Part shown: positions 25,769 through 34,973 of the stretch, piece after piece | Layout: the number at the start of each line of letters is the position of its first letter | How positions within the stretch are numbered: position 1 is the stretch's first letter | DNA from: GCA-2683825 sp965662355 | GTDB taxonomy: Bacteria; Planctomycetota; UBA1135; GCA-002686595 | Direction of reading: 5' to 3' | DNA length: 64,000 nt | NCBI GenBank assembly: GCA_965662355.1 | Contig: CBFIHP010000014.1 | Span: 1-64,000 of the forward strand | Position numbers and translations under genes: made by a program | The notes under the pieces: generated by a model | The model's database searches: none | What the model saw: the letters and a program-made list of their open reading frames with translations, nothing else | What the model was told of the DNA's origin: nothing

Positions 25769-26802
25769 CCAGACGAATCGGCATCGTCGGAGCCTCCGGC
25801 TACGTCGGAGGCGAACTCTGCAGGTGGCTGATCGACCATCCCGAGGTCGAACTCGTCCAGACCACCTCCGAACGGCTGGCGGGGCAGCCCCTGCACCGGG
25901 TTCATCCGCACCTGCGCGGGGTGACGAAGCTGCGCTTCACGAAGAGCGCCGATCTCGAGCCGTGCGACGTGCTGTTCCTCGCCTTGCCGCACGGCAGGGC
26001 GGCCGCGAATATCGAACACTTCACCGAGGCCGCCGAATACGTCATCGACTGCTCCGCCGACTTTCGCTTGCGGAATGCCGATGACTACGCGCGTTGGTAC
26101 CGCGAGGAGCATCCGGCCAAGGAATGGCTGGGTCGCTTCCGCTATGGCCTGGCGGAAGTCACGCGCAACGAGCTCGAAGGAGCGCGGCATGTCAGCGGCG
26201 TCGGCTGTAACGCGACTGCCGTTCAGCTGGCCCTGCTTCCCTTGCAGAAAGCCGGATTGCTTTCCTGTGAGCAGCCGGTCGTGGCCGAAGTGAAGGCCGG
26301 TTCCAGCGAAGCCGGCGCCACGCCCAGCGCCTCGACGCACCACGCGATCCGTGCGGGGGTTGTGCGCTCGTTCGCTCCGGTGGGACACCGCCACACCGCC
26401 GAGGTCGAACAAACCTTCGATGGTCTGCAGCTGCATCTATCGGTAACGTCGGTCGAAATGGTTCGCGGCGCTCTCGCAACGTGCCATGTGCAACTCGACC
26501 GTGACGTGGTGGAGACCGACGTACTTCGCGCCTACCGCAAGTTCGCCGCGAACGAGCCGTTCATCGACGTGATCCACGAACGAGCGGGCCTGTATCGACA
26601 TCCCGAACCGAAACTCCTCGCCGGAACGAACCGCGCGCAGATTGGATTTGCGCTGGATCCGGAACGAGGTCGGCTGGTCGCGCTCTGTGCGATCGACAAC
26701 CTCGGTAAGGGCGCCGCGGGATCCGCCGTGCAAGCGATGAACCTCATGCTGGGGCTCGACGAGACCTCCGGCCTCACCTTCCGCGGCATCCATCCCATTT
26801 GA
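25765..26802 (+). CDS. lysY: LysW-aminoadipyl/glutamyl phosphate reductase (LysY, ArgC family)
   Basis: A 345-residue NADPH-dependent reductase that converts the carrier-bound acyl phosphate to the semialdehyde. The Rossmann start is RIGIVGASGYVGGEL. The catalytic Cys is 148 in VSGVGCNATAV, a variant of the GCYPTA motif of ordinary bacterial ArgC that I associate with LysW-dependent enzymes. VKAGSSEAGATPSASTHH and the His-containing GHRHTAEVEQ follow, as in ArgC proteins. The start is GTG at 25765, overlapping the lysX stop. The length is normal for the family. The next gene starts three bases after the stop. Confidence 0.92.
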   Translation: MTRRIGIVGASGYVGGELCRWLIDHPEVELVQTTSERLAGQPLHRVHPHLRGVTKLRFTKSADLEPCDVLFLALPHGRAAANIEHFTEAAEYVIDCSADFRLRNADDYARWYREEHPAKEWLGRFRYGLAEVTRNELEGARHVSGVGCNATAVQLALLPLQKAGLLSCEQPVVAEVKAGSSEAGATPSASTHHAIRAGVVRSFAPVGHRHTAEVEQTFDGLQLHLSVTSVEMVRGALATCHVQLDRDVVETDVLRAYRKFAANEPFIDVIHERAGLYRHPEPKLLAGTNRAQIGFALDPERGRLVALCAIDNLGKGAAGSAVQAMNLMLGLDETSGLTFRGIHPI

Positions 26803-26805
26803 GCC

Positions 26806-27657
26806 ATGACTTCCCACTCGAACACAATCGTCGTCAAGCTCGGCGGCGCCCAGGGCGTCGACATCGACCCCATGCTGGACGATGTGGCCGCAATGCAGGA
26901 ACGGACGAGCCGGCTCGTGCTTGTCCACGGCGGCTCCGACGAGACAAATCGTCTGCAGGAGCGCCTCGGCACGCCCGCGCAGTTCCTCACCTCGCCCAGC
27001 GGTCAACAAAGCCGTCGCACCGATCGTGAAACCCTGGAAGTCTTCGCCATGGCGACGGCGCTCGTGAACCGACGCATCGTCGAGGGCTTGCAGGCCCGCG
27101 ACGTCGCAGCTTTGGGGGTTTCGGGGTTCGACGGACGGCTCTTGCGAGCTCGCCGCAAGGAGGCGCTGCGCACCGTCGAGAACGGCAAGGTGCGCATCGT
27201 GCGCGATGAGTGGACCGGGCGCATCGAGGGCGTCGATACGGCGCTGCTCGAGCACCTACTGGCGGCGCCGGTCACACCGGTGATCGCCCCGCTGGCAGCA
27301 GGTCACCAGGGCGAGATGTTGAACGTCGACGGCGATCGCGCCGCCGGTTCCTTCGCCACGGCGTTGCAAGCCTCGACCTTGATCATCCTGACGAACGTCC
27401 CGGGTCTCATGCGCGACCCGGAAGATCCAAGCTCGTTGATCGCGCACGTGAATGCGGACCAGCTGGAAATGGCCGAGGGCTTCGCCAAAGGTCGCATGCA
27501 GAAGAAGGTGCTGGGCGCTCGAGAGGCGCTCGAGGGTGGCGTTTCCCGCGTGATCATCGCGGACGCCGGTCGGGACCGTCCGATCCGCTCTGCGCTTCGA
27601 GGCCACGGCACCGTGTTCGGAACTCCCCTACTCGAGACCAGAGAGCAAACAACGTGA
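26806..27657 (+). CDS. lysZ: LysW-aminoadipate/glutamate kinase (LysZ, ArgB family)
   Basis: A 283-residue amino-acid kinase that phosphorylates the free carboxylate of the LysW-bound substrate. Motifs: IVVKLGGAQG at the N-terminus, LVLVHGGSDETNRL, then SPSGQQSRRTDRETLEVFAMA, a segment characteristic of LysZ rather than ordinary N-acetylglutamate kinase. VIAPLAAGHQGEMLNVDGDRAA, ILTNVPGLMRD and MQKKVLGAREAL follow. The order of reductase before kinase is common in these clusters. Its stop overlaps the GTG start of lysJ by four bases. Confidence 0.92.
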   Translation: MTSHSNTIVVKLGGAQGVDIDPMLDDVAAMQERTSRLVLVHGGSDETNRLQERLGTPAQFLTSPSGQQSRRTDRETLEVFAMATALVNRRIVEGLQARDVAALGVSGFDGRLLRARRKEALRTVENGKVRIVRDEWTGRIEGVDTALLEHLLAAPVTPVIAPLAAGHQGEMLNVDGDRAAGSFATALQASTLIILTNVPGLMRDPEDPSSLIAHVNADQLEMAEGFAKGRMQKKVLGAREALEGGVSRVIIADAGRDRPIRSALRGHGTVFGTPLLETREQTT

Positions 27658-28823
27658 CCACGACCATCGATCGAGCCCGGCCGGCGAACGACTCCGGACT
27701 GTACGGCTTTCGCGGACTCGAGCTCGTGCGCGGCGAAGGCGCGCATGTTTTCGACTCCAAAGGCAGGCGTTATTTCGACGCCACATCGCAATACGGAGCG
27801 GCCTTGCTGGGGCACGCCAATCCCGCAATCTCCGCGGCCATCGGTGCTCAAGCACAGCGCTTGATCTCCTGCTTCGGCAGCTACGCCAACGATCGCCGCA
27901 GCGAGCTGTACGAACTCCTCGCGCGCCACATGGCGCCTCTGGATCGCTTCTTTCTGTGCAACTCGGGAACAGAGGCCGTCGAGGGTGCCCTGAAGTTCGC
28001 GCGACGGTTCAGCGGACGCCCCGGGGTCGTGGCCCTGTCGGGCGCTTTCCACGGACGGACCTTCGGGGCCCTCAGTGCGACGTTTCGCTCCAAGCATCGC
28101 GATGCCTTCCAACCGTTGCTGGAGGGATTCCATCACGTACGCCCCGGGGATCTCGAGGGCTTGGAGCGGCACCTGTCCACCGGACAGATCGGACTCTTCC
28201 TGGTGGAGGTCGTTCAGGGCGAGGGGGGCATCCGCCCCATCGACGGAGACTTCCTCACCGATGCGCGCAGCCTTTGCCGCGAGCACGGCGTGCTCTTCGG
28301 CGTCGACGAGGTCCAAACGGGCCCCGCACGTACCGGGCGCTGGTTCGCCTACCAACACCACGCTCTTGCACCGGACATCGTCTGCCTGGCCAAAGGGCTT
28401 GGGGGCGGTGTACCGATTGGAGCGATCGGTTATTCGTCGCGACACGCGCCCTTCGACGTCGGCCAACACGGGAGCACCTTCGGCGGCAACCCCCTCGCCT
28501 GCGCGGCGGCTTGCGCCGTCTTGCACGCCATCGAAGACGATGGGCTCGTGGAGAGCGCCCACGAACATGGGGAACGCTTGTTGGCACTCTTCGAAGAGCG
28601 GCTCGGTGACTCCGATCGCGTCCGGTCGATACGCGGGCGCGGTTTGATGATCGGTATCGAGCTGGCTCGCCCCAGCGTTCCGGTGCAACAGCGCTTGCAG
28701 GAATGCGGCTACCTCACCCTTGGTGCCGGCCTGCGGATCCTGCGCCTTCTCCCCCCTATCAACACTCCGTGGAGCCAGCTGGAAGAGCTCGCCAACGCCT
28801 GCGTCGAGGAGATCCTTCAATGA
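27654..28823 (+). CDS. lysJ: LysW-aminoadipate/glutamate semialdehyde aminotransferase (LysJ, ArgD family)
   Basis: A 389-residue class III PLP aminotransferase that gives LysW-lysine (or LysW-ornithine), using glutamate as donor. Key segments: FLCNSGTEAVEGALKFAR (about 100-117), GAFHGRTFGALS, LFLVEVVQGEGGI, FGVDEVQTG (Asp 218) and the Schiff-base Lys 247 in CLAKGLGGGVPIGA, followed by HGSTFGGNPLACAAA. I choose the GTG at 27654 because it overlaps the lysZ stop and begins a normal-length protein; the frame extends upstream inside lysZ without coding character. The lysK start overlaps its stop. Confidence 0.92.
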   Translation: MTTTIDRARPANDSGLYGFRGLELVRGEGAHVFDSKGRRYFDATSQYGAALLGHANPAISAAIGAQAQRLISCFGSYANDRRSELYELLARHMAPLDRFFLCNSGTEAVEGALKFARRFSGRPGVVALSGAFHGRTFGALSATFRSKHRDAFQPLLEGFHHVRPGDLEGLERHLSTGQIGLFLVEVVQGEGGIRPIDGDFLTDARSLCREHGVLFGVDEVQTGPARTGRWFAYQHHALAPDIVCLAKGLGGGVPIGAIGYSSRHAPFDVGQHGSTFGGNPLACAAACAVLHAIEDDGLVESAHEHGERLLALFEERLGDSDRVRSIRGRGLMIGIELARPSVPVQQRLQECGYLTLGAGLRILRLLPPINTPWSQLEELANACVEEILQ

Positions 28824-29929
28824 ACGATGCCCAAGCCTTGCAACTACTCGAAGATCTCGTCGCCATCCCGAGCGTCAGCACCCAGGAACGCGACGCCGTC
28901 GAGTTCCTATGCAACCGCATGAACGCGCTGGGTTTCGAGACGAACATCGACGCGGTGGGCAACGCGGTGGGAACGATCGGATCCCACGGCCCGCGCATCG
29001 TGCTCCTCGGACACATCGACACGATTCCGGGCGAGGTCCCCGTACGACGCCAGGACGGCAAGCTCTACGGCCGCGGTGCCGTGGATGCGAAGGGTTCCTT
29101 GTGCGCCTTCGTCGCGAGTGCGGCCCGCGCGGCCCACGCGGGCACGTTGAACGCGCGCGTGGAAGTCGTCGGCTGTGTGGAAGAGGAAGCCACCAGCTCG
29201 AAAGGCGCGCGCCATCGGGCCACGCTCGAAGCTCCCGATGCGGCCATCATCGGTGAACCCAGCCACTGGGACGCGGTCACGCTCGGCTACAAGGGCTTCC
29301 TGCAAACGCGTTGCTCGTTCACGGAAACGCTGGCCCACACCGCATCCGATCGCACCAGCGCCTCGGCCCAGGCCTGCCATGCCTTCGTCGCTCTCGAACG
29401 AGACGTCGGGCGCTACAACGCAACCAAGGACAACCTGTACGACTCGCTCCTGATCCACCTCGACGGCCTCAGCTCCGAAAACGACGGCCGCATCGAGCAC
29501 GCGCATCTCGACCTCAAGCTGCGGCTGCCCGACGATCTCCCGCCCGCCGACGCGGAGAGCTGGCTGCGAGAGCGCATCCCCACGAGCTGGGTCCGCTGCG
29601 GGGGCGGCATCCCCGCCTGGTCCGGCCCCCGCACCGCCCAGCTCCCCCGGCTGCTCGCCCGTTCCATCGCCAAGACCGGCGGTCGAGCACGCTTCCAACG
29701 CAAGACCGGCACCGCCGACCTCAACATCGTCGCTCCAGCCTGGGGCTGCCCGGCTCTCGCGTATGGCCCGGGAGATAGCGCCATGGATCACACACCGGAC
29801 GAGTACATCGCCATCGACGAGTTCGAACGGGGAGTGGCCGTGCTCACGAGTCTCTTGGGACAGGAAGCCTTGGGAAAACGAGCCGTAGAGTGCTCCGCAC
29901 CTGCCGTCAAGGTCGCCAGGCAAGCATGA
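28820..29929 (+). CDS. lysK: LysW-lysine/ornithine hydrolase (LysK, M20 peptidase family)
   Basis: A 369-residue zinc carboxypeptidase-type enzyme that releases the finished amino acid from LysW and recycles the carrier. Metal and catalytic residues are visible: LLGHIDTIPG (His 65, Asp 67), GRGAVDAKGSL (Asp 89), VEEEATS (Glu 121/122) and IGEPSHWDAV (Glu 146), plus a C-terminal GTADLNIVAPAWG. It ends the operon and converges with clpB four bases downstream. No genes for homocitrate synthase, argF or argH are nearby, so the last specific steps are encoded elsewhere. Confidence 0.92.
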   Translation: MNDAQALQLLEDLVAIPSVSTQERDAVEFLCNRMNALGFETNIDAVGNAVGTIGSHGPRIVLLGHIDTIPGEVPVRRQDGKLYGRGAVDAKGSLCAFVASAARAAHAGTLNARVEVVGCVEEEATSSKGARHRATLEAPDAAIIGEPSHWDAVTLGYKGFLQTRCSFTETLAHTASDRTSASAQACHAFVALERDVGRYNATKDNLYDSLLIHLDGLSSENDGRIEHAHLDLKLRLPDDLPPADAESWLRERIPTSWVRCGGGIPAWSGPRTAQLPRLLARSIAKTGGRARFQRKTGTADLNIVAPAWGCPALAYGPGDSAMDHTPDEYIAIDEFERGVAVLTSLLGQEALGKRAVECSAPAVKVARQA

Positions 29930-29933
29930 GCAC

Positions 29934-32561
29934 CTACGACTCAGGCGATAGATCCCGGAACACGACCTCGTCGGCTACGTCCAGGTCCAGGAGATACGGC
30001 CCGGACTCGATCTCCTCGGTGAACATGCGGTCCACGAGAGTGTCGCGGACGCGGCGATCGAAGAGGCGTTGCATGGAGCGGGCGCCCATACCCTCCTTTT
30101 GGCCGGCTTCGATCAGGTGGCTCTTGATGTTGTGGGAGAGCTCGATGCGCAGGCTCTTTTCTCTCAGCTGGCCGTTGAGGTTCGTGACCAGGTGATCCAA
30201 CAGTCGCAGCAATTCGGGCGAGCCGAGATCGTTGAAACGGACGACGTGCTGGATGCGGTTGACGAATTCGGGGCGTAGAACCTGAACCAGCTGGGCGCGG
30301 ATCTCGGCCTCTAGCCGGTCCTCGGTTTTTGCGTTCTGTTTCACGCAGACCTCCTCGGGGAGGTCTTCGAAGGGCTGGGAGAGTGGTGTGGTCTGTGTCA
30401 GGAAGTTGGAGGTCATGACGAACAGGCAGTTGCGGCAGTCGACGTGCCGTCCTTCGCTGTCGGTCAGGCGGCCTTCGTCGAAGACTTGCAGGAGCAGATC
30501 CCAGGCCTTGGGGTGAGCCTTGTCGATCTCGTCGAGCAGAACAACGGAGTTCGGCTTGCGACGGATGGCCTCGGTCATCTCGCCGCCCTCGCCGTGGCCG
30601 ATGTAGCCGGGCGGAGAACCGATGAGGCGGGCCACCTGGTGTTCCTGGCTGAACTCCGACATGTCGAAGCGCACGAGTCGGTCTTTGCCTCCGTAGAGCT
30701 GCTCGGCGACGCACTTGGCCAGTTCCGTCTTGCCAACGCCGCTCGCCCCCAGGAAGAGAACCACGCCGGCAGGACGGTTCGGGTCGCCCAGACCACTTTG
30801 CGAACGCCGTACGAGGCGAACCATGACGTCGATGGCGGGGTCCTGGCCGAAGACGCGAGCGGCCAGGCGTTCACGCAGGCTGCGGACCTTGTCCTTGCCC
30901 TCGTCCATCACGGTACCGACCGGCATGCCGGCCCATTCGCTGAGGACCTGGGCGATTTCGCGGACGCCGACCTCGCGGGCGAGGAAGTTGTGCTCGGTTT
31001 GGTAGCGATGGAGAGCCTGACGCGCGTCTTGAATACGCGCCTGCAGCTCGGGGAGCCTGGACTCCTTCGTTTCGGCTGCGAATTCGTCCCTACCGAGCTG
31101 GGTCGCCTTGAGCGCGAGGTAGCGCAGCTCTTCCTCCTCCTCGAGAAGCGCTTTCAGGTGAGCGAGCGCTTCGCGGTACCCGGACCAGATGCGCTCGAAG
31201 ACGCCGTTGTTCTTGCGGGCCTCGACGGCGGCCCGCTCGAGCTCTTTCCTCTTCTGATCGTGGCGCGGTGACTTGCCGAGGTTCTGGATCTCCATCTCCA
31301 GTTGATTGATCTTGGCAGCAATCTCGCCCATGACGCGTGGCATGCTCTCGGTTTCGAGCTTCAAGCGACTGGCGGCTTCGTCCATCAGGTCGATCGCCTT
31401 GTCGGGCAGTCGACGGTCGTTGATATAGCGAACGGACAGGCGCACTGCGGTTTCGAGGGCGTCGTCCGAGATGCGCACTCCGTGATGGATCTCGTACTTG
31501 GGCTTCAGACCGCGCAGCATGGCGAGGCTTGTTTCAGCGTCCGGCTCGTCGACGATGATCGGCTGAAACCGCCGCTCGAAGGCCGGGTCCTTCTCGATGT
31601 GCTTCTTGTATTCGGCGAGGGTCGTGGCTGCGATGACGTGCAGCTCTCCGCGGGCGAGAGCCGGCTTGATCAGGTTGGAAGCGTCGGTCGATCCCTCGGC
31701 GCTGCCCGCGCCCACCAGCATGTGCAGCTCGTCGATGAAGAGCAGGACTTTGCCTTCGAGATCGCGCAAGGTGTTAATGAGCGACTTCATCCGCTCTTCG
31801 AACTGACCGCGGTAGCGTGCTCCGGCCAGGAGCGAGGCCAGGTCCAGGCTGAGGATGCGCTTGTCCTTCAGGGAATCGGGAACGTCGCCAGAGACGATGG
31901 CGATGGCCAGGGCCTCGACGATCGCGGTCTTGCCCACGCCCGGCTCACCGAGCAGCAAGGGGTTGTTCTTGCGCTTGCGTCCGAGGGTTTCGAGAGCGCG
32001 GCGCAGCTCCGTGCTGCGACCGATCACGGGGTCCAGTTTGTTGTCGTGGGCCAACTGCGTGAGATCGAGCGTGTATTCCTCGAGTCCGTGCTGCCGAGGG
32101 TCCTTCCCCTTGGGGTCAGAGGCTTGCGCTTCGGATGGATTCGACAGCTTGGGATTCAACAAGTCGCTCGGCTCTCGAGATCCATCGAAGGACGGCATCA
32201 GCGCCCGACGCGCGTTGGCGATCTGCATGAGGCCTTCGTCCTGCAGCAACATACCCCAGAGATCCCGCGCCTCGACCTTGCGCTCGCCGACCGATCTCTC
32301 CAGGCGCTCGACCGACGCCTTGAGTCGCTGGCCCATGCGCGGCTTGCGATTGGAGTATTGCTTGGGATGCAACTTCAACTGATTGCGCAGGGCCTTCCTG
32401 AAGTTCTCCATCTCGACGCCGTCGAGCCCCAGCCCATCGACGCCCGTCAGAGCGACGGCGACATGTTCGGCATCTAGGGACGAATGCCCCATTGCGATCG
32501 CGATTTGAATGGCCTGAAGGAAGGCGCGCTGGCATTCGAAGTCGTAACGGTCGGGCTGCAT
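29934..32561 (-). CDS. clpB: ClpB-type disaggregase, AAA+ ATPase
   Basis: An 875-residue Hsp100 protein. An N-terminal Clp_N-like region (1-140) starts DRYDFECQRAFLQAIQIA. AAA-1 has Walker A GEPGVGKT (205-212) and Walker B VLLFIDELH; its pore region has ARYRGQFEE. A charged coiled-coil M domain spans about 400-525, which marks ClpB rather than ClpA/ClpC. AAA-2 has GASGVGKT (605-612), SPPGYIGHGEGG (pore loop) and VVLLDEIDKAH. There is no visible IGF/IGL ClpP-binding loop. It would rescue aggregated proteins with DnaK. The 45-residue linker after the N-domain is Pro/Asp/Ser-rich. It has its own upstream region and appears monocistronic. Confidence 0.85.
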   Translation of the reverse strand: MQPDRYDFECQRAFLQAIQIAIAMGHSSLDAEHVAVALTGVDGLGLDGVEMENFRKALRNQLKLHPKQYSNRKPRMGQRLKASVERLERSVGERKVEARDLWGMLLQDEGLMQIANARRALMPSFDGSREPSDLLNPKLSNPSEAQASDPKGKDPRQHGLEEYTLDLTQLAHDNKLDPVIGRSTELRRALETLGRKRKNNPLLLGEPGVGKTAIVEALAIAIVSGDVPDSLKDKRILSLDLASLLAGARYRGQFEERMKSLINTLRDLEGKVLLFIDELHMLVGAGSAEGSTDASNLIKPALARGELHVIAATTLAEYKKHIEKDPAFERRFQPIIVDEPDAETSLAMLRGLKPKYEIHHGVRISDDALETAVRLSVRYINDRRLPDKAIDLMDEAASRLKLETESMPRVMGEIAAKINQLEMEIQNLGKSPRHDQKRKELERAAVEARKNNGVFERIWSGYREALAHLKALLEEEEELRYLALKATQLGRDEFAAETKESRLPELQARIQDARQALHRYQTEHNFLAREVGVREIAQVLSEWAGMPVGTVMDEGKDKVRSLRERLAARVFGQDPAIDVMVRLVRRSQSGLGDPNRPAGVVLFLGASGVGKTELAKCVAEQLYGGKDRLVRFDMSEFSQEHQVARLIGSPPGYIGHGEGGEMTEAIRRKPNSVVLLDEIDKAHPKAWDLLLQVFDEGRLTDSEGRHVDCRNCLFVMTSNFLTQTTPLSQPFEDLPEEVCVKQNAKTEDRLEAEIRAQLVQVLRPEFVNRIQHVVRFNDLGSPELLRLLDHLVTNLNGQLREKSLRIELSHNIKSHLIEAGQKEGMGARSMQRLFDRRVRDTLVDRMFTEEIESGPYLLDLDVADEVVFRDLSPES

Positions 32562-32669
32562 GGGCGAGGAGCAGTTTCGGAGCGCGTGGGTCGAACCCCG
32601 GGGCTTTCGGGAAATCCCTTCCCGGTCATCGACCTTCGGAGCTCGCCCCTTGAGCCGCGCCTCGTGCCC

Positions 32670-33899
32670 TCAGGTAAGGGCGCCTTCGAGCGCGCCGATG
32701 AGACGCTGCACCTCGTCCTCCGTGTTGTAGTGCAAAAGGCTCGCGCGGACCGCCCCGTCGCACTCCATGAGCCCGAGGGTGTCGATGACCCGATATGCGT
32801 AGAAATGGCCAAAGCGAACCGCCACGCGGTGCTTCTCGAGCCTCTCCACCACTTCGCTCGAGCGCATGCCCTCCACCGTGAACGAAACCGTGGGCACGCG
32901 CTCGGCCGGATCCGCGCAAGGGCGACCGAGCACACGGCAACGCGGATGGTCGCCAAGAAACGCGAGCAGCGGACCCACCAGCTTGGCTTCGCGGGTCGCG
33001 ATCAAGTCGAACGCCGAGGAAAGCCCCGGCGCTACAGCGTGACGTTGCGCGAGGCCTTCCAGGTACGCAGTGATGCCGGGTAGGCATGCGGCAAGTTCGT
33101 AGCTGACGTTCCCCGGCTCGAGTTTTACGGGCACCTGCTCTTCGGAGACAAAAAAGTGGTTCTGGCCACGCGCCTCTTCGAGCAATTCGCGCCGCCCGAA
33201 CAGCACGGCCAGGTGCGGTCCGTAGACCTTGTAGAGGCTCGCGAAATAGAAATCCACGCCCAGCTCGACGACATCGACGCGCCGATGCGGAGCAAAGGCC
33301 ACACCGTCGACACAACTCAGTGCGCCGGCTTCACGAATGCGCGCCGAGATGGCGCGCACGTCCTGGATGGTTCCAACAATATTCGAGCAATGCGTGAAGG
33401 CCACCAGGCGCGTACGTTCGTTCAACAGCGGCTCGAGGTCATCGAGAAAGAGCTCGCCGGATTCCGGCCGCAGACCCCACTCGCGACAGTGAATCCCGGT
33501 AGCCTCGAGTTCACGCCAGGGGCCTATGTTCGTTTCGTGATCAAGATTGGTGACGACGACCTCATCCCCCTCTTTCCAGAGCGGGCGCAACGCTCGCGCC
33601 AGAATGCCAACCAGTATCGTGGAAGACGGGCCGAAGACGATTTCGCCACGGCTGGCATTCAAGAGCTGCGCCGCAGCTTCGCGCCCCGCCTCGACCGCCT
33701 CGCGCGCGCGTACCGAGAGCTCATAGCTGGCGCCCAGCTGCACGGGAAGCCTGGCCATGTGATCCGCCATGCGCTCGATGACCCCGCGCGCCGGGACACT
33801 ACCGCCCGCATTGTCGAAGAGCGCCCAGGGTGTTTCGAGGGCGGGGAAGTGGCCACGAACGAAGTCGATGTCGAAAGCGAACGGAGGATCGGTGGCCAT
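32670..33899 (-). CDS. Cysteine desulfurase-like class V aminotransferase (TIGR01976-type)
   Basis: A 409-residue PLP enzyme of the NifS/SufS fold. The PLP-linked Lys is 224 in YFASLYKVYGPHLA, with His 121 (TNLDHETNI) and Asp 198 (SCVDGVAFAPH). The loop that carries the persulfide-forming Cys in SufS (normally R-x-G-x-x-C) reads VAVRFGHFYAYRV here, with no Cys. This suits the 'cysteine desulfurase-like, VC1184 family' group, whose reaction is unclear. True sulfur donation is unlikely. It stands alone between clpB and the ECF sigma gene. Confidence 0.8.
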   Translation of the reverse strand: MATDPPFAFDIDFVRGHFPALETPWALFDNAGGSVPARGVIERMADHMARLPVQLGASYELSVRAREAVEAGREAAAQLLNASRGEIVFGPSSTILVGILARALRPLWKEGDEVVVTNLDHETNIGPWRELEATGIHCREWGLRPESGELFLDDLEPLLNERTRLVAFTHCSNIVGTIQDVRAISARIREAGALSCVDGVAFAPHRRVDVVELGVDFYFASLYKVYGPHLAVLFGRRELLEEARGQNHFFVSEEQVPVKLEPGNVSYELAACLPGITAYLEGLAQRHAVAPGLSSAFDLIATREAKLVGPLLAFLGDHPRCRVLGRPCADPAERVPTVSFTVEGMRSSEVVERLEKHRVAVRFGHFYAYRVIDTLGLMECDGAVRASLLHYNTEDEVQRLIGALEGALT

Positions 33900-34153
33900 G
33901 CGGCCGCAGGCTAGCGTTCCGCCCGCGGGATCGACAGGTCGATCCGGACGAACTCGACGCGAACCGCCCTCATTCTAGCCTCGACCCTGAAGACTACCAA
34001 AGGCGCCGATCAAGCCTGGATCGTGCGCTGGGAGCGCCGACGGTGGGGGCTCAGGGATCGGCATCGGTACGCTGAACGGTGGTGTCGGGGTTCCTTGGCC
34101 TCTGCTCCGAGACGAGAGGTGACAGCCAGCCCAAAAGTTGAGACCGTTGACCC

Positions 34154-34882
34154 ATGGGCGAAGGGCGATTCCTCACGACGCGCTGGAGCATGGTCCTGCG
34201 TGCTGGCAGCACGGAGTCCTCGGGCGTCGAACGACAGGATGCTCGCGAGGCCCTCGAACGCCTTGCCGAGAGCTACTGGATCCCGCTCTTCGCCTACGTT
34301 CGCAGACGCGGGTATGCCGAGGAAGATGCGTGCGATCTCACCCAGGGATTCTTTGCGCGCCTGCTCGAGCGCAAGGATGTCGGCAGCGCCTCTCCCGAGC
34401 ACGGGCGCTTTCGGTCCTTCCTGCTGACGGCGTTGAAGAACTACCTGATCAACTCCGAAGAGCGAGAACGAGCGTTGAAGCGGGGCGGAGGGAAGGCGCC
34501 GGTTTCGATCGATGCCCGAAAGGCGGAGGGATTTCTGGGGCCCGAACCCATCGACAACGACACGCCCGAGCGAATCTTCGAACGAGCCTGGGCGCGGTCG
34601 GTGCTGGAGCGGGCGCTGGCGCGCCTGCGCCGGGACTATACCGAGCGCGGCAAGGAGACGCTTTTCGAAGCCCTCAGCGGCGAGCTCGTGGGTGGCGAAG
34701 CGACGCCCTACGCCCAGCTGGCAGAGGAGCTCGGTTTTACGGAAGGAGCCATCAAGGTGGCCGTCCATAGACTGCGAGCGCGGTATCGCAAGCATCTGCG
34801 CCTGGAGGTGGCCGACACCGTCGCGGACCCCGGGGATGTGGAGGACGAGCTGCGGGGGCTTTTCGAGGCCCTGGCGAGCTGA
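34154..34882 (+). CDS. ECF-type RNA polymerase sigma factor
   Basis: A 242-residue sigma factor. Region 2 is FLTTRWSMVLRAGS... YVRRRGYAEEDACDLTQGFFARLLER. Region 4 is YAQLAEELGFTEGAIKVAVHRLRARYRKHLR, a clear helix-turn-helix. A basic linker (RERALKRGGGKAPVS) separates them. It lies 91 bases upstream of a membrane Ser/Thr kinase and has no anti-sigma factor nearby, an arrangement common in planctomycete ECF groups controlled through phosphorylation. I infer that the kinase regulates it. The start is ATG at 34154 after a GC-poor spacer. Confidence 0.85.
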   Translation: MGEGRFLTTRWSMVLRAGSTESSGVERQDAREALERLAESYWIPLFAYVRRRGYAEEDACDLTQGFFARLLERKDVGSASPEHGRFRSFLLTALKNYLINSEERERALKRGGGKAPVSIDARKAEGFLGPEPIDNDTPERIFERAWARSVLERALARLRRDYTERGKETLFEALSGELVGGEATPYAQLAEELGFTEGAIKVAVHRLRARYRKHLRLEVADTVADPGDVEDELRGLFEALAS

Positions 34883-34973
34883 TGAGCTCGGGAGAAGCGG
34901 TTTTTTCTCCGCTTTTGGGTGTAACCCCCGGTGGATTTTCCTGCATCCGCCCCTGGAAAGAGAGACTGAAGAC

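Noticed and set aside
34512..34973. Upstream extension of the kinase gene into the sigma-factor gene
   Set aside because: The longer frame overlaps the sigma-factor gene and is Arg-rich without domain character; the zinc-ribbon start at 34974 is natural.
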